From: Zychaea mexicana
Taxonomy: Eukaryota > Mucoromycota > Mucoromycetes > Mucorales > Lichtheimiaceae
Assembly: GCF_025766255.1 (NCBI RefSeq)
Contig: NW_026516675.1
Span: 124,001 to 188,000, forward strand
DNA length: 64,000 nucleotides
Direction: 5' to 3'
In this document: piece by piece, positions 9,738-22,936 of the stretch
Layout of the letters: each line of letters opens with the position of its first letter
Numbering within the stretch: position 1 is the first letter of the stretch
Notes under the pieces: model-generated
The model's database searches: none
Told to the model about the DNA's origin: nothing
The model's input: only the letters and a program-made list of their open reading frames with translations
Made by a program: the position numbers and the translations under genes

Positions 9738-12440
9738 ATTGTATTTGATGATAGAGAAGAGTGGGGGGGGTGGGTAGTAGTAGTGTTTTTTCTTTCAAAC
9801 AAAGGAAGAAAGAAGGAAAAGGGAAAAGGGGGCAGGTTGTCGGATCGGTTAAAGCTGGCTTGAACGAATGAAGTTGTATGCCGTGACTCAAACTGAGTTT
9901 TCGAATCTTATTGGTTGAGGTTTGATCTTATTCACTATTTTACAAGGAGACTCATAGCCAGTAGCAAATCAGGCAACATTGGCTGAATTTTCTACCGTCA
10001 TTCAAACACATACACACACACACAGAGTTCAAAGCAGTAGTATTAGTAGTATAGTAGGTCTGTGGGGTCGAAGCTTTTTTGTTGGAGGGAGGGAAAAATG
10101 TTTTTCCTTTGCTCACCCCCCCCACCCACCTTTAATTGGCCAGTGCGTGACGATATGACGATAACCTCTTTGGCCCATGATCTTCTCTCCAACAAAGACA
10201 AGAGGGGGATCATTCCTGATTTTCCCTTAAAGACCGCGTGTTCTTGCAGCAGCAGCAGCAGCACAGGGTATCGTGTCTACAACAGTGGAAGAAACGGACG
10301 CCATCAGTTATCTTTTGTGCATGGTACCGTGATGATTTTCTGTTGTGGAATGGAAGTGAGTGAACGTGCCGAAAAGAGTGAAAGTCGATAAGCTTTTTTT
10401 TGCACACACACACTGTATACTTGCACAGCCGGAATGCAATGCCGTCGTCGTATGTGGTATTGTATATAATATCATGAGATCACAGGGTCAAGTACCCGTC
10501 GCTCAGTTTCACACAACATACATACATACATACTGATGGAGCGATGAGAACAGAACGTGGCCAGATCGCCAGTGGTTTTCTCATCTTCAGTCTCCTCCAT
10601 GGTATGACAAAAGACTTGCAAAAAACGTGTTTATTTTGAGAGCAAGGAGGGTTTTGCGTGAAGTGGGTTTATTATTACTGTTGTTGCTGTTATTAAAATG
10701 AAGATGGCTTTGAGGATACCTTTCGATCTAGTAATATATCGTAGGAAAAATAGAAATAGATGGCAAATTTTTGGTTTGTTTGTTTGTTTTTGTTTTTGTG
10801 TGTGTGTGTGTGAAGAAGTGGGGGATATTTTTGTTTTTTTTTGAAATTGAACATACAAATAATAGACGTTGATAGTTAAGTTGGTGGCTGGCCAACCCTG
10901 TTAAATTACGATAATGATGGATGATGGTGATGCGGTGGATGTAGATATGATGAGAGAGGTCTGTAGTAAATAGTAGTGGTTGATATAAAGAAGGAGGAGT
11001 TAGATAATACATCTTTTTGTGTGTGTTGAAAAAGGGGGGGGGGAGAATAATTTTGTAGCTAGCATGGTGGTAGTAGTAGTAATAGTAGTTGTGTGCATGA
11101 ATTTTTTTTTTGCTTCTGTTTCTTGAGTTCGGTCTCTTTGAGTGTGTGTGTGTGTTTTTTTTACATAACAAATGAGGGAAGAAGGAGGGGGTAAATAATA
11201 CGGGTTGTGTCGTTGTCGATAAAGAAGATACAGGACGAGTCGACACGATAAGAAGAAGAAGTGTTGTTTTTGGCTATGTGTGAACGTGAAGGTTTTGGAT
11301 GAACAGAAGAAGTAGAAGAAGAGGAGATATTATAAAGAAGAATGATGCTTTTTCTTTTTGTTGTTGTTGTTGTTGTGGGTAATTTTGCTGTTTTGTTGGA
11401 TGCTGATTAGAAACGATGACCTATTGCAAAATGTGATAGGTGTGAGACGACATTAGGGTATGTGTATACTAGGTGAAGATGGAAGACAGAGGGACATTTA
11501 CTTGAGCGACTACAGTCAGGACACCAGCTTGTTTCAAAGTAGCGTCGATGGATCAAGCAGTAGCTCCTGCCACGACCACTGCACACTTTGGATATATCGA
11601 TCACATTGGCGGCAGTGGCATTACGCAGCGGGAGGCACTTGAATGTTGATTGCATTGTTTGTTGTTGTTGTTGTTGATGTTGTTGTTAATGTGTATGCTC
11701 TGTGTGTGTGTGTGTGTGTGTAGGCACCCGTACGAGTAGTAGTAGACAGTAATAAGCTGGAGTAGAAATAAGAGAGAGAGAGAGAGAGAAAAGAGGAAGA
11801 AGTTGATCTTGACCTTGGCTTTTTTCCTTAGAATAAAAAGGGGGCCCTTTTTATATAATCTAAGAAAGAGAGACAAAAAAGTGGAAAAAGAGAAAGACAG
11901 AATAACAAGGGGGGGTGAACAGACTATACCCAGGTTAGTGGCTTAAAAGATGGGGTGCCACTACCCACTACCACCACCACCACCAGCCGCTGCTACCTAC
12001 CTTTCACAAGTACACATTTCTTTTTTTTTTTCATGAGAACGGATCCACAGACTGTGCTTCATCACCTGCAAGAGAAAAAAGAACGCGAACGGGGAGTTTT
12101 TTTTTCTTTGCGGGCAGCGTACCCGCGCTGTTACTCTCTCTATCTCTCAAGTATCACCCTCTGGAGATATCACGAGTCGTCAACCCCCGTTGGAACCCAA
12201 AAAAAAAAAACAAAGTTTTCGTTCTAGTCATGGGAGCTTTCCTTTTGCTTTTTTTTTCCCTTGCTCTCTTTTGTATAAAACTTATTTTTTACCCCCAAAG
12301 AAACTCATCAGAACAAAGAGACTGGTCATCCAAAAAAAAAAAAAAAAGGATGAAAGGAGAGGGGGGTGTGATAACGAGCAGTAATAGCAGTAGCAGCAAC
12401 AGCAACAGCAGCAACAACAGTTAGGGAACAGCAGAATGAA
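9738..12440. repeat. simple-repeat-rich spacer upstream of LEU1
   Basis: No convincing gene. The plus strand is G/A/T-rich, so the minus strand is CT-rich, like the long leader or promoter of a minus-strand gene such as LEU1. It holds many short tandem repeats: CA (10010-10025), AGC (10246-10263), GT (10795-10812, 11141-11155, 11700-11721), GTT (11360-11380, 11660-11690), AG (11773-11791) and long T or G runs. A short island at ~11470-11645 is more coding-like on both strands: on the plus strand a 33-codon frame starts at the ATG at 11548, and on the minus strand an 82-codon frame runs from 11655 to 11407. Neither resembles a family I know. Confidence 0.5.
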
Positions 12441-15400
12441 CCAGGAACTCGGGTTATTGCAACGTCTGGGCCTAACGATTTTATTTACAGGGTCGATCGA
12501 TCAGCTACCAATGTCAACATCTTTTTATTACTGCAAGGTTCGGACTACCATCCTTTGTCGACGTTCTTCTGTATCGTTCTATCAATCCCTTTTTTTCTCC
12601 GGGTAAGGACGGGAGAGACTTTTTTTTTCTTTGCGTGCGGATGCTGAAAAAACGCAACGCTATGATCGAAAGAGCATCGTTTGATTGTGGTACGTCTACC
12701 AAGGCCCCCGTGACCTGATGTTACATCGGGGGCTATGTTGCTTATTTTAAGTTGGTGTGTGTAGCTCTCTTTTAGAAATAAGAAAAAGCTTCAAAAAGAG
12801 GTTGTTCGAATAATATGAAACCCCGCAGTGTGCTGCGTACTAAGTCAAGGCAAAACATAGGGAAGAAGTGAGTATGTAGAAAGGGCGATTGCGTATAATA
12901 GACACATCGTTTTTTTCATGCTGTCGTACCAGCAATGCAACAACAATAAATACAATATTTATGCCTGGTCCGAGCGTCTTTTGTTTACGCTCAGTTTCTT
13001 GTATAATTGCGTCAAAAGTTAGAATTGGGAAGATCCACTAAAGAAACGAAAAAAAAAAAAAAGATAAAGTATACAGGCGCGTCTTTCTTATACTTACTTA
13101 AAGTGGCAATCACTCCTATAAGCTACTACATACATACACTTAGAGAGTCATTCCCATCATCTACTAAGCGTAATATGTATCCTAGATACTCATGTTGTCA
13201 TGCTGTCTCTATAACCATGACAACACCCATGCCTGCCAACCTATTCCCCCTCCCTCCCCCCCCAAAATAAAGCATTCTCGGCCAACGTTCCGTAAAGCGA
13301 TAGTTACACACCTCTGATTATTCTTGAACAATGCATTGTAACCGGGTTACACATACATCTTCTTTATACCCGCACATCCAAACCCCAAGACATACACACA
13401 CACACACACACACTTTTCTCGTGTCTCCCATGACCGTGCACCCCGACCAAACTTTCAATGACGATTACCCGTCATTTTGGTAATAAGCTGGTGTGGGGGG
13501 AGGGGGTGGGGAAAGTATATACGTAATAGTGGATAGTACTCTGGATTGATTGATTGATTGATAGATTACAAAGAAAAGGCGATCTTGTTCTCCTCTCTCC
13601 CCCATATCTAACTAGCACATCCTTTCCTCTTTTTGCTCACCGCGTCCTCCTATCGCTAAATGATGTTTGTCATTACGTCCTTCTGTTCCCATGACAACCC
13701 ATAATGTTTTTTTCACGTAGTATTATGTAGAACCACGACATGTTCTTACTTGTATTCCCGAGAAATCATAAGGATAATTGCGAGCCCCGCGGCGGCGGTA
13801 GAATACTTTCTTTTTTGCATGTATCACCTGCTTGCTATCATAATAGCTCTATGATGCTATATGTACCTGTCTTGCTCGTTACCACCAACGAACGACGATA
13901 GGCTTACATCCAAACCCCTGCTTACTATGCTATGTATTACACTACCGTTTTTATTCTTGATCCCCATGATCAAACCAGTTGTTATTGTCCCACCCCAACG
14001 TCTTTTTCTTCTTACTGACTTGTTCTTTATTGTTGCATTACATGCATTTCATCCATCATTATCAGCGCCAACAACAACAACAACAAGATCACGCTCTCTT
14101 CCTAGGAGCGTGCGTGTGTTTTTCTGTTTACTGATATCCCACAAGCGTTTCTTACTCTCACATGCTTTTCAACGTTTTCATATCTCAATAGAAATTACTA
14201 TGTATGTGCCACCTTCGATGTTTAGGAAAGAGGGGTTTAATGCTGGAGTCACTGGTCGCCGTCTCTGTTCCGTTGTTGCTTACATGTACTACTACTACTA
14301 CTAACCTACGTTCTAGCAGCGGTAGTACATTCACACACAGACAGTGTTGTGTTCATGAGGAAAAAAAAATCCATCATTGGGGGCCGCCCCGTGACAATTG
14401 AGACGCGTACAACATCAAAAATTTTGGCGGTTTTTTCCGAAATAACTTTCATTATGCAATGGGAAAGATAGAAAGCATGATGTTCTCTTTCTCTTTACCT
14501 CCGTCACTCAACGCAAAAAAAAAAGAGATAGAATCATCGGTTGTTAGTTGGCGCGATCACCAGGATCGGCAATCATTGTCAATGAGTCTCTTTCTCTCCT
14601 TTTTTTTAAGGGCTCATCTCGTGATGAGAAAAGGCGGCACGACCTCAAAACAAAAAAAAAGACGACCATGACCATGAATGACGTTTATCTTTTAACTTTC
14701 TATATGCTTCTCACTCTTTATTCTTTTTCATTCTTTCCTTCTTCTTCTTCTACTCTCCACGTATAGCTACTTGGATGACACAAATTCTTCTTCTAGTAGA
14801 TGTAATAATATGGCAGCCATAGTGAGCTCTTCTTTCCTTTTGTTGCCAAACACGAAAGAAATCCCAACCAACACTCTGTAATTATACGCTGTTCGTGTGT
14901 TGCATGGTCTTTTTGGGGTAGTGGCACAAAGGGAAAAAAAATTACAGTAGGGCTCCCAAAGTACTAGTGCGTTTCGCGGTTGTGTTTTGTTGCAAGTATA
15001 CGCATGAACTAACCTAATCCGCCCTAAATAAGAAGTTAATCTTTGACTTATCATGGCCTCTCTTCGTGTCGTCGCCGATGGGTGATCACCGAACACGTGC
15101 TGTTTCCCATTCTTCACACCTAATACATTACATACATGGCAATTAGTTCGGGTGGGTCCCGTTAAGGTCTGGTTTGGAAGAGCTTCTTTCGCGGGTACGA
15201 CAGTGAAGAAAGGGAAACCACAGAGGCAACAGCAGCAGCTGGAGCATGACGCTATGACAGTGTGATAACTACTAGAATGACAATGCTGGTGTTCCCCCTT
15301 GTAGTGTTGACCATTCCTCCGTCAGTTTTTTTTTCATTCGCTATAAGCTTGGATCCCCCATGATAACTCTTCTTCATGATTATCAAATGTGTGTGGAACA

Positions 15401-17564
15401 ACATAAAGTATGCGCAATCAAAACAGTCCATCCAACTCGCCTCCACAATCTGTTGTACATATCCACATGTTGGACACACGATGTCTGTACTACACGCGTT
15501 GCTCACACGACGCGTTTGAAAAAAGAGTCCCTGAGCTTTTCCAAGGTGTGTCCAGCATTGAACCCTGGACAATTCTCCCTTCACCTCTTCTCTCAGACAC
15601 ATATAAGTTGCTAAATCGGACCCCGCATTCCATCATTTCCTTTGACTGCACTTTGAGATGTATATGTATGTTTGGGAAAATTAGACACATGTGCCCAACA
15701 TCTCGGGCATATAAGTCGAGTCGTTGCTTGCTCATTCAGTATGTCTGCTCTTATTTCGTCACGAGCTAATGCTCATCATGCGGCAGCCTTTTCATTAGAT
15801 GATGTATTGTATGCAAGCATACAGCGGTGTGAAAAACTTCGTTATCGATGTTGCAACAGCATGACAGAAATACAGTACACTACGTAGTATATGCTAGCAC
15901 GGGTAACATTAATTTTTCGCTACGCGGATTTCTATGCATCATGCATCAAAGTATCGACATAGGGTTATGCATACTACTACAGGCTTACAAAGTATCTGTA
16001 AAAAGAGGAAATTCACATTTTTCAGCGATTAGAAAAGCATACTCCCTTTACAATGTTAACGCACGCGCCTATTCACTTTTATAAAGTTTCAACAGCGCTA
16101 TTACGGGCATGAACAAGCGGGAGTCACCTTTTGTGAAACTACACGTTTTTTTTGTCTCTCTTATCTCATTTTCACCAAAAGAATAATATATGTATATGGA
16201 TAGCGGTCTATGCACAAGCATTGATGTAAAACGACCAGTAGCTACGTGTGTGCGGTTAGCATACTCGGCATAACGAGTATCAGATGCCTTGAAAAAACCA
16301 AAAGTCCAACACATTGTCTTGTTTAGCACAGTGTACACCTCGCCAACACGTGACGATCGGATTCAACACGTTGTATTTCATATGTATAACACTTTAACTC
16401 TTTGTTCCGTCATCGATGATTACTCATTACCTTGTATGTGTGGACATTTTACCCCACCCAGACACGTCTCGGTGTTATGATACACGGATTACCTATGCTT
16501 AAAAAGAAGTTGTCACTGATGGATAATCATCGACTCATCCGAGGCACTTGTCCGGATGGACCTTTTACTTACATATTCTATATTGCTCAATACTCGTGGA
16601 CAATCATTTTATATCCACACCCCGCTCAATGCACACACTGTGGCAGTTACCTAGGATAAGCCATCTCTTATGAATAGTGAGAACTTGTGTTATTATAACA
16701 ACCAGGAGCTTTCTTATATGATCGGCCACAGCAACCGTTGCTTTCGGAAAGCAGCGTGTAAAATGGGCGACACTCATCATCGTCTACACAAGGCTACATT
16801 TACAAAGCTAACACGACCTGTTCATTTGCTATTGCTGAAGCCAGGCCATTTAGCAAAAGGGCCGGGCCACCATAATACATTGCTATAAACTACGGTCTTG
16901 AACCAAAACGCCATGCTATATTCACAGCAGGATAGCTAATGTCACGCACAAAGAAGAGATTGTACATTTGTATGGTCTTTTTTAGAACTTTGTAGTTTCT
17001 GATCGCCTTCTGAAGGTGTATAGCTGTTTTTTTTTGTAAAGTAGATGTTGCATCACTTCTCCTCGGAAATTGTAGATTACTTAATCGATATTTCATAGGC
17101 TGCTTTGAGAACTATCTTTGATGCTGATTGTTGGCAGACCTTCTTATTAGATCCAGCCACTTAAACCACCCTCCCTCAAGGTGTACGTGAGGGTTGTCAA
17201 TACAAAGGAAGCCACTTATCACATCGCGTAACACATAATGAACTGGACGCTGTACAATTTGAGGATATTATCTATTTTATCATCATGCAATGAATGGAGA
17301 GATTCCAAAAGAAAAGTGTGCTGTCAAGTATGGAATAAATAGATGATGACAGCTTAGAAGGGTGGGGTTTATACAAAAGTAGTATAGAAATTTACATATT
17401 CGTGCATTCATAAGTAGAGGAAGAGGGTATATCGGTAAATTAGAGGATATGCGAGACATTACCAAAGGGAACACAGAAGAACGACTATATACAAGATGAT
17501 GTTAGAAGGTATTTATAACGGCTTGGGTGGCGTGAGAAGGGAGAAGTGTTTTGATATGGAGCAA
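12441..17564. other. long intergenic region, no gene recognised
   Basis: About 5.1 kb without a recognisable gene. From ~12.2 to 14.8 kb the plus strand is CT-rich with poly-T tracts, the opposite bias to the preceding region. It has a CA repeat at 13394-13413 and G-runs near 13490-13510. Open frames up to ~147 codons occur (for example 13861-14304 plus), but their residue make-up simply follows the CT bias. From 15 to 17.5 kb the sequence is unbiased and AT-rich, with nothing I can support. Confidence 0.4.
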
Positions 17565-19710
17565 TTATAAAAATAAAGGCTTTGTAGATGGCGTGAATTG
17601 GAATGGTGCGCCGTCACGACCAATGATACGGTCGCACACGGGATTGAAAGTAAGTTTTCCAGCAAACGCCATGGCAATGACAATCTAATAAAGCAACGAA
17701 ACGTTTAGAAAGACAGGTTGCTATTAACTAGTTCTTTCCCTTTTTACCTCTGGAGATGCTACAAAGGCATGCGTGTTCGGGTTACCAATGAACCGCAGTT
17801 CCTCATCCAAAGCACTCGTACAAGTCGACAATACCGAGTTCCATTCGGCGTCGCCCGCGATGCTACTTTTATGTTGTAAAGCGGCAATGCCACCCACCCA
17901 AGATCGATGCTGCGAAACCACGGTTGCGCCAATACTTTCGAAAAGAGGAACAAGCAACTCGTTCTCAGTTTTCTGACCATCATCGTCATCACGTAACAAC
18001 ACAACCCGCAATGGAAGCTTCACGCGAAGGCCTTTGCGTCGGGCTTGGTTGACAACACGGGCGACACGCGAAAGCGTATGACCATCCTTCTTCTTGCAAG
18101 TGCTGGCGATAATAGTCACGCCACTCACTTGTTCAGGCCATTCCTCTTCAATGACAGTATGCTTGAACTCAGACAATGGGGTCACTCGATCCAGAGTGAA
18201 CGGACCGTGCACATGGGGTTGCAGACGATCGAGTTGTAGCTCAATGAGATCATCGTACACGGCGTCTTGATCCGGTTGGAGGTAGACATCGGCAATGGCG
18301 CTTGCTGCATAGGCCAACGAGCGTTGACCGGTCGTACATAGGTAATCGAATGTTTTGTTCGTGAATGGAAATAATGCTGTTGCTGCATTGCTGTTGGTGC
18401 CACCACCACCACCACCACCGAGAAGCTATACCACATGTGATAAGCATCCTTAGCAAGTCTGTTTCCATAAACCACTCTATCGCATTTCAAAGGCTAGTAT
18501 AGCCCCCCCCGGTTAAAGTATTACCTCGGATGTCATTGTGCATATTTCTGTCCTGTCGTTATAGGAGACGCTGTCTGTGCCTGGTCCATGGTACTCCAGA
18601 ATAATAGGATGGCCTTTGTTATCTTGATTTCTCTTTTTAAGTTCTTGAGAGATATGCAAACAAATATCTAATGGACAAGAAGAAACTGGGTTAGTCTTTT
18701 GTCTATATGTACCTATTGCAAAATTCTTGATCCTCCCTCGAATTTACCTTTGGGTGTAGCCCATCCAGACAAAGTTCCTTGTAATCGCACACCAATGATT
18801 CGGGGGGGCAAATAAGAAGTTTCTTGGTTTAGTTCTGTGAATGCTACCTGCTGTTGTTGTTGACGATGGGTCGTTGCTGCTGAGATGGGATCTCGATGGT
18901 TGACACAAAGTGTGCTCAAGACACCGGCGTTACGAGACGTCGTCGTATGGGTGCTACCACTAGCCGGTAACAACGCGTCCATCGATCTTTGGCTCGTGTT
19001 GTTTGTGATCAAGAGTCCTCCTGGAAAGGCATAGGTTTCCATCATGGTTGGCGATGGTGGTGGTGTTGCTGTAGCAGCAGCAGCGGCAGCAGTGGTTGGG
19101 AAAAACTCTAAACCACTCCTTTTGTCATGTGATGATACAAGACCAGCTAAATCATGCACGGAATTATCTTTTTTGCTTCTTGTGTCACCACAACTCCCGC
19201 TGCCGTTATCAGCAAATGACGCACCACTCGACACAGGCCACGACGACAGGTTGACAGCAGGAGCAGAGGAGAAAGAAGAGGAGGAGTAGTGGTCGTTGCT
19301 GCTTATGAAACATGTGTCCTTATCCAATCCATGTCCATACAGAATCTTTTCCGTCAACGATAAGTTTCTTCGCTCATTGTTGTTTGACCTGGCGGGAGGG
19401 GGGATGACAAAACAAAACGTGCAAAATGCATGGTGGGAAAATTAGAAAAGCTTATGTTATCTCTCATTTTCTCTTTTTGTCTGCAGTGTCACTATCTCTC
19501 TTTTTTTTTTCTCTCGATCGTCCGCTTGTCTTGCTGCCACTGTTATCTGTATTATATAATCTCTCAATAACAATGAAAAAAAAAACGCGTGTCATACCGC
19601 CTTTTTTGCACGTTGTAGATGAGTTTGTCATAATGTGCTAGAAAACGACTACTTTGTTGTCCAGCCGAAATGGGTGGGTCTGACGTTGCTGATGCGGTCG
19701 CCATGGGCAT
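17565..19710 (-). CDS. aconitase-like pseudoenzyme lacking Fe-S and active-site residues
   Basis: Five exons: 19710-19598, 19388-18748, 18667-18525, 18425-17748 and 17684-17565. Phases close exactly to 564 residues. The fold follows mitochondrial aconitase from end to end of domains 1-3: AHYDKLIYN, LSLTEKILYGHG, TYAFPGGLLI, IIGVRLQGTLSGW, ILEYHGPGTDSVS, DDLIELQLDRLQPHVHGPFT and NPNTHAFVASPE plus FAGKLTFNPV. The chemistry is gone. The DSH motif after LLI reads NNT. The GSCTNS cysteine loop reads ASTCKKK. The Cys-pair loop reads QHRSWVGGI with no Cys, and the SYNRNFTGR arginines are absent. The protein stops before the swivel domain. Low-complexity Ser/Thr/Ala stretches replace the lost segments. 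An upstream in-phase stretch (to ~19800) lacks an ATG, so a longer, possibly mitochondrial, N-terminus cannot be excluded. It is probably a regulatory or structural pseudoenzyme; a young pseudogene is the alternative. Confidence 0.8.
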
Positions 19711-21600
19711 CCGCGTTGCCGCCAAAGAACTGAACGGACGACTTGTTTGATAGATCGTAGAGTGCTTTTCATCATCCAACAAGTAAAGGTGACCTTTTTT
19801 TTTAGCTCAGCCATTTCAAAAAATGCTTAAGAATTTCCTCTCCGCTCGACAGCCGGCCCCGCCGTGTTCCAAACTTATACCTGAATGATTTGACGTCGTG
19901 TGTTTATGGCAGCAGTTGTTGTCATATTCAATGAGAGATGATAGCGAGAGGAGGAGGGGGGGGGAAGAATAAGGAAGATGGGAGAGAGGGAAGAGAGAGA
20001 GAAGAAAGAGAGGAGCTGGGATGGGATGTTTTTCCACTAGCCAAGTCGGATAAATACGGAGAGAATCAAGTGATTGACATGTTGTTTTCTTGTCATGGCC
20101 CAACTTTGCTCGGGCTTTTTACGGCCTGGTTCGGTGAAAATATTAGGAAGAGGTCAGGTTCGGCAGTAAATTAAGAGATGGTTTTTTCTTTTGTAAAGTG
20201 TAGTACTTTTATCTTTTGACTTGCTAACAGTTACTTTTGCTACTGCTACCACGTACTGCTACGACGACCATGACTGCACTCCAGAAGAGCCATTCTTTCT
20301 AAACAGTTACGGTTTTGGAGTGAGCCGGCATAATGTTTGTGCCCGATCCCCGCTACCAGCCAGTCAGGCACACATCATAATAAACACGCGTTCATTGTTT
20401 CACAATCAGAGCTTCTTTTTCCAATGCCCCACACAATTTAGTATGTCTCCTTTTCACTGCAACTTGGAGAAATCGGGTCTGTCCCCCGTCCATTACCGGA
20501 CCGCCGACCACAGCACATGAAACACACGCCGACAGCGGTCATCAATTATCAATTATTAAAGTTTTGCAGGATCTACAAGTGCTAATAACGATAAAACGCC
20601 CTTCTCTAAGCCCATCTTATGTTACTACTACATACCTAGAAACTGGGAACTTTCTGTGCAATCAAAGATAATATATAAAATGGCTATATTCTACCACGCG
20701 TGAGTTTTATGAGATGCTGTCCCTTCCCCTGCCCCTTCCCCTGCCCCTGATTTAGCGAGTACCTATACAAGCCAAACAAAGTGTTTGCTTTGTCGAAAGA
20801 CATTGGAATTACATATCCGCAAGATAACAAGCACTGAATACGGTACTAGCAAGATGTTTTGTCAGAGCACTGCTGCGTTCCTCTCAAGAATGGGGCACAC
20901 GAGCAGGTGGGGATTGTATATCAGCTCCATAGTGATGATTCGGTCCATCTAGAAATTACATAAAGAAACGGGCTGCGCAGAGTGGAGTCTGTAGAATCAG
21001 CTGAACTAGCTGGTACTTATTACTGCCAAACACGGGAATTTTTCTTTTGTTGTTGTTTGGTTCCCCCCTTTGCTGCTGCACATAGAATTATTTTTAGTCA
21101 AATTCCGCATGGCTGAACACTAAGCACGGCCCACTTTGTTATTCAGTGGCTACTCGTACACTATTTCCATTACTTACAACTACTAACTTGGAGATATTTT
21201 CGAATAGGAATGAGAGAGGTGAGATGGAAAAGGAGTAGTGGTTGGGACTTTGGCCTAAAAAAATAAATAAAGATGGGCTCAAAAGCCAAAGAGAACTATT
21301 TTGATCACAGAAACTTATTTTCGGAATCTCCTCTTTCTTTTTTTTAATGCGAGGCAAATCCCGACGCGCATCATTTCAGCTTTGCCTAGAAAAGAGACTA
21401 TTCATTTACGTATTTTATCTGAACTGAAGCACGAAGGGTTTGTATTTGAGAAGACCCCCTTTTTTTGGCCTTCTGGTAGGTATAGAACCCAATCCATTTG
21501 CTTAAGACCAAGCGTGTTTCGCTGTTGTATGAAACGCTGTACGAACTCCAAGCCAGAATATCTAAAGATGCGTTCGATTGCCGACAATGCTTTCGTAATG
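19711..21600. other. intergenic, no gene recognised
   Basis: Minus-strand CT-rich sequence up to ~20.0 kb looks like the leader of the aconitase-like gene. A short direct repeat of CCCCTGCCCCTT units lies at ~20725-20750. The rest is AT-rich, with no supportable gene. Confidence 0.4.
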
Positions 21601-22269
21601 TTCTAAAGCCACGGAGTACACTCCATGCATGATTGAGTCCTCACTGCAAAAGAGAGGTGGTGGGAAATTGCACCAAAACTTTCTCAGCCGAGCAAAGCAA
21701 TACGTCCGGATTGATCAAGCACCTGAACAAGGTCCATAGTATTACATTCGAAGCCCAAACTTGACTAATAAGGCTGTAACAAGCTGCAATACGACTGGGT
21801 TGCATGAGTTCTGAAACGTCTGACGGTAAGGTGTCGACACAGAAAATGAGTCTCGATCATAGCGGTTGGAAGCTTGACAGCTCTTTTTGAGAAACTTTTT
21901 GTTGACAGTGTGTTGAAATTATAATCATGATGGGCGGTAAATCACGTTCCGGGTTTTTGGGCTCCAAGACCATGTCAGATCGGGTTCCAACTGGCCATTC
22001 GACATTTCCCACAGGTCTGTGATGCCCTTAGATGTTCTTGGCCGCACGCGCGCTACACTGACGAAGGCAGCGAATTTATAACCTTTAGCCGATAGGTCTG
22101 AGGTAAACTTTTGAAGCTTCATCGTGCTTGGGATAGAGATTAGTCATTTTTCAGTTTTTCTTACTTGTGATGTAAGGATGTTCATTACGCTGCGGTCAGT
22201 AACGATTTGCCCTTCGACATCAGGTCGGATCCAAGGACGCAAATAAAGTGGAAGGGCGGAGCTGGACAT
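21601..22269 (-). pseudogene. unrecognised small gene or gene remnant
   Basis: A coding-like exon runs from the ATG at 22269 to 22165 (35 codons, starting MSSSALPLYLRPWIRPD) and ends at a GTAAGA donor. In the same phase, after a possible 57-base intron (22164-22108), the sequence reads DLSAKGYKFAAFVSVARVRP and then RTSKGITD, until a stop at 21925. Similarity in another frame (VEWPVGTRSDM, LEPKNPERDLPP) runs on past that stop, so an intron is missed or the frame is broken. The GY-FVSVARVRP-SKG pattern is faintly like the first OB-fold strands of POT1-type telomere proteins, but this is too weak to name. It is listed so it is not lost. Confidence 0.2.
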
Positions 22270-22936
22270 GGTAGAAACCAAAAGCTTACCAACAAACGCG
22301 GCTTTTCAATCGAAACGGTCCTTGTACCACACGCGTAACTTTTGCGTTATGTACATTGTACCCCTCCCACACTCCGTGAGATGCCTGATTGGGTTTGCTT
22401 GCCATGAGGGATGGTGGCACAAAGGTTTCTCGTTTTTCATCAGCAAAAACCGACTTCATTATTACCATCTCCAAGTATGGTAGCCAGTGAGTGGTACCAG
22501 CCGCCCTAGCCAGCCAGCCAGCCAAAGAGAGAGAGAGAGAGAGAGTACGAGAGGTACCACCCACTCTCTTTCTCTCCCTTTGTACTCTTTCTTCTACTTC
22601 CTTTCTCTTCACTGTTTTTTTTTCTTTTCTTCTTCTTCTTCTTTAATCCTATATTTTGTCCAGCCCATATGGCTGTACATTTCATACTCGATCGATCTTT
22701 GATAAATCACAGCGACACCTAACAACAACAACTCGACCACACGCTCTTTTACTCTATTTCGCCATCCAATTTAACGCGATCCCGACCATTCCACTCGTTT
22801 TTATTTTTTTGAATTACCTCTTGACTCGAAATCATGATCACCAACAAACGTCAAAATACCGCTGGTACTACAAAAAAAGAAACACGAACAAAAAAGCGAA
22901 AAGAAGAGAGGGAGAAAAGAAAAAGTATTAAAACGA
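22270..22936. other. CT-rich leader of the surface-glycoprotein gene
   Basis: It contains an AG repeat (22527-22544), CT and TTC runs and a run of A/G just before the first recognisable exon. The start codon of the following gene probably lies here; ATGs at 22669 and 22834 are candidates. Confidence 0.35.

Noticed and set aside
8070..9863. A 597-codon open frame on the plus strand
   Set aside because: It is the antisense shadow of LEU1. The minus-strand protein has all family motifs; the plus-strand translation has none and only mirrors its codon bias.
13861..14304. A 147-codon hydrophobic plus-strand frame
   Set aside because: Residues follow the CT-rich composition (Leu, Phe, Ser, Pro), with no splice context, family motif or conserved start.
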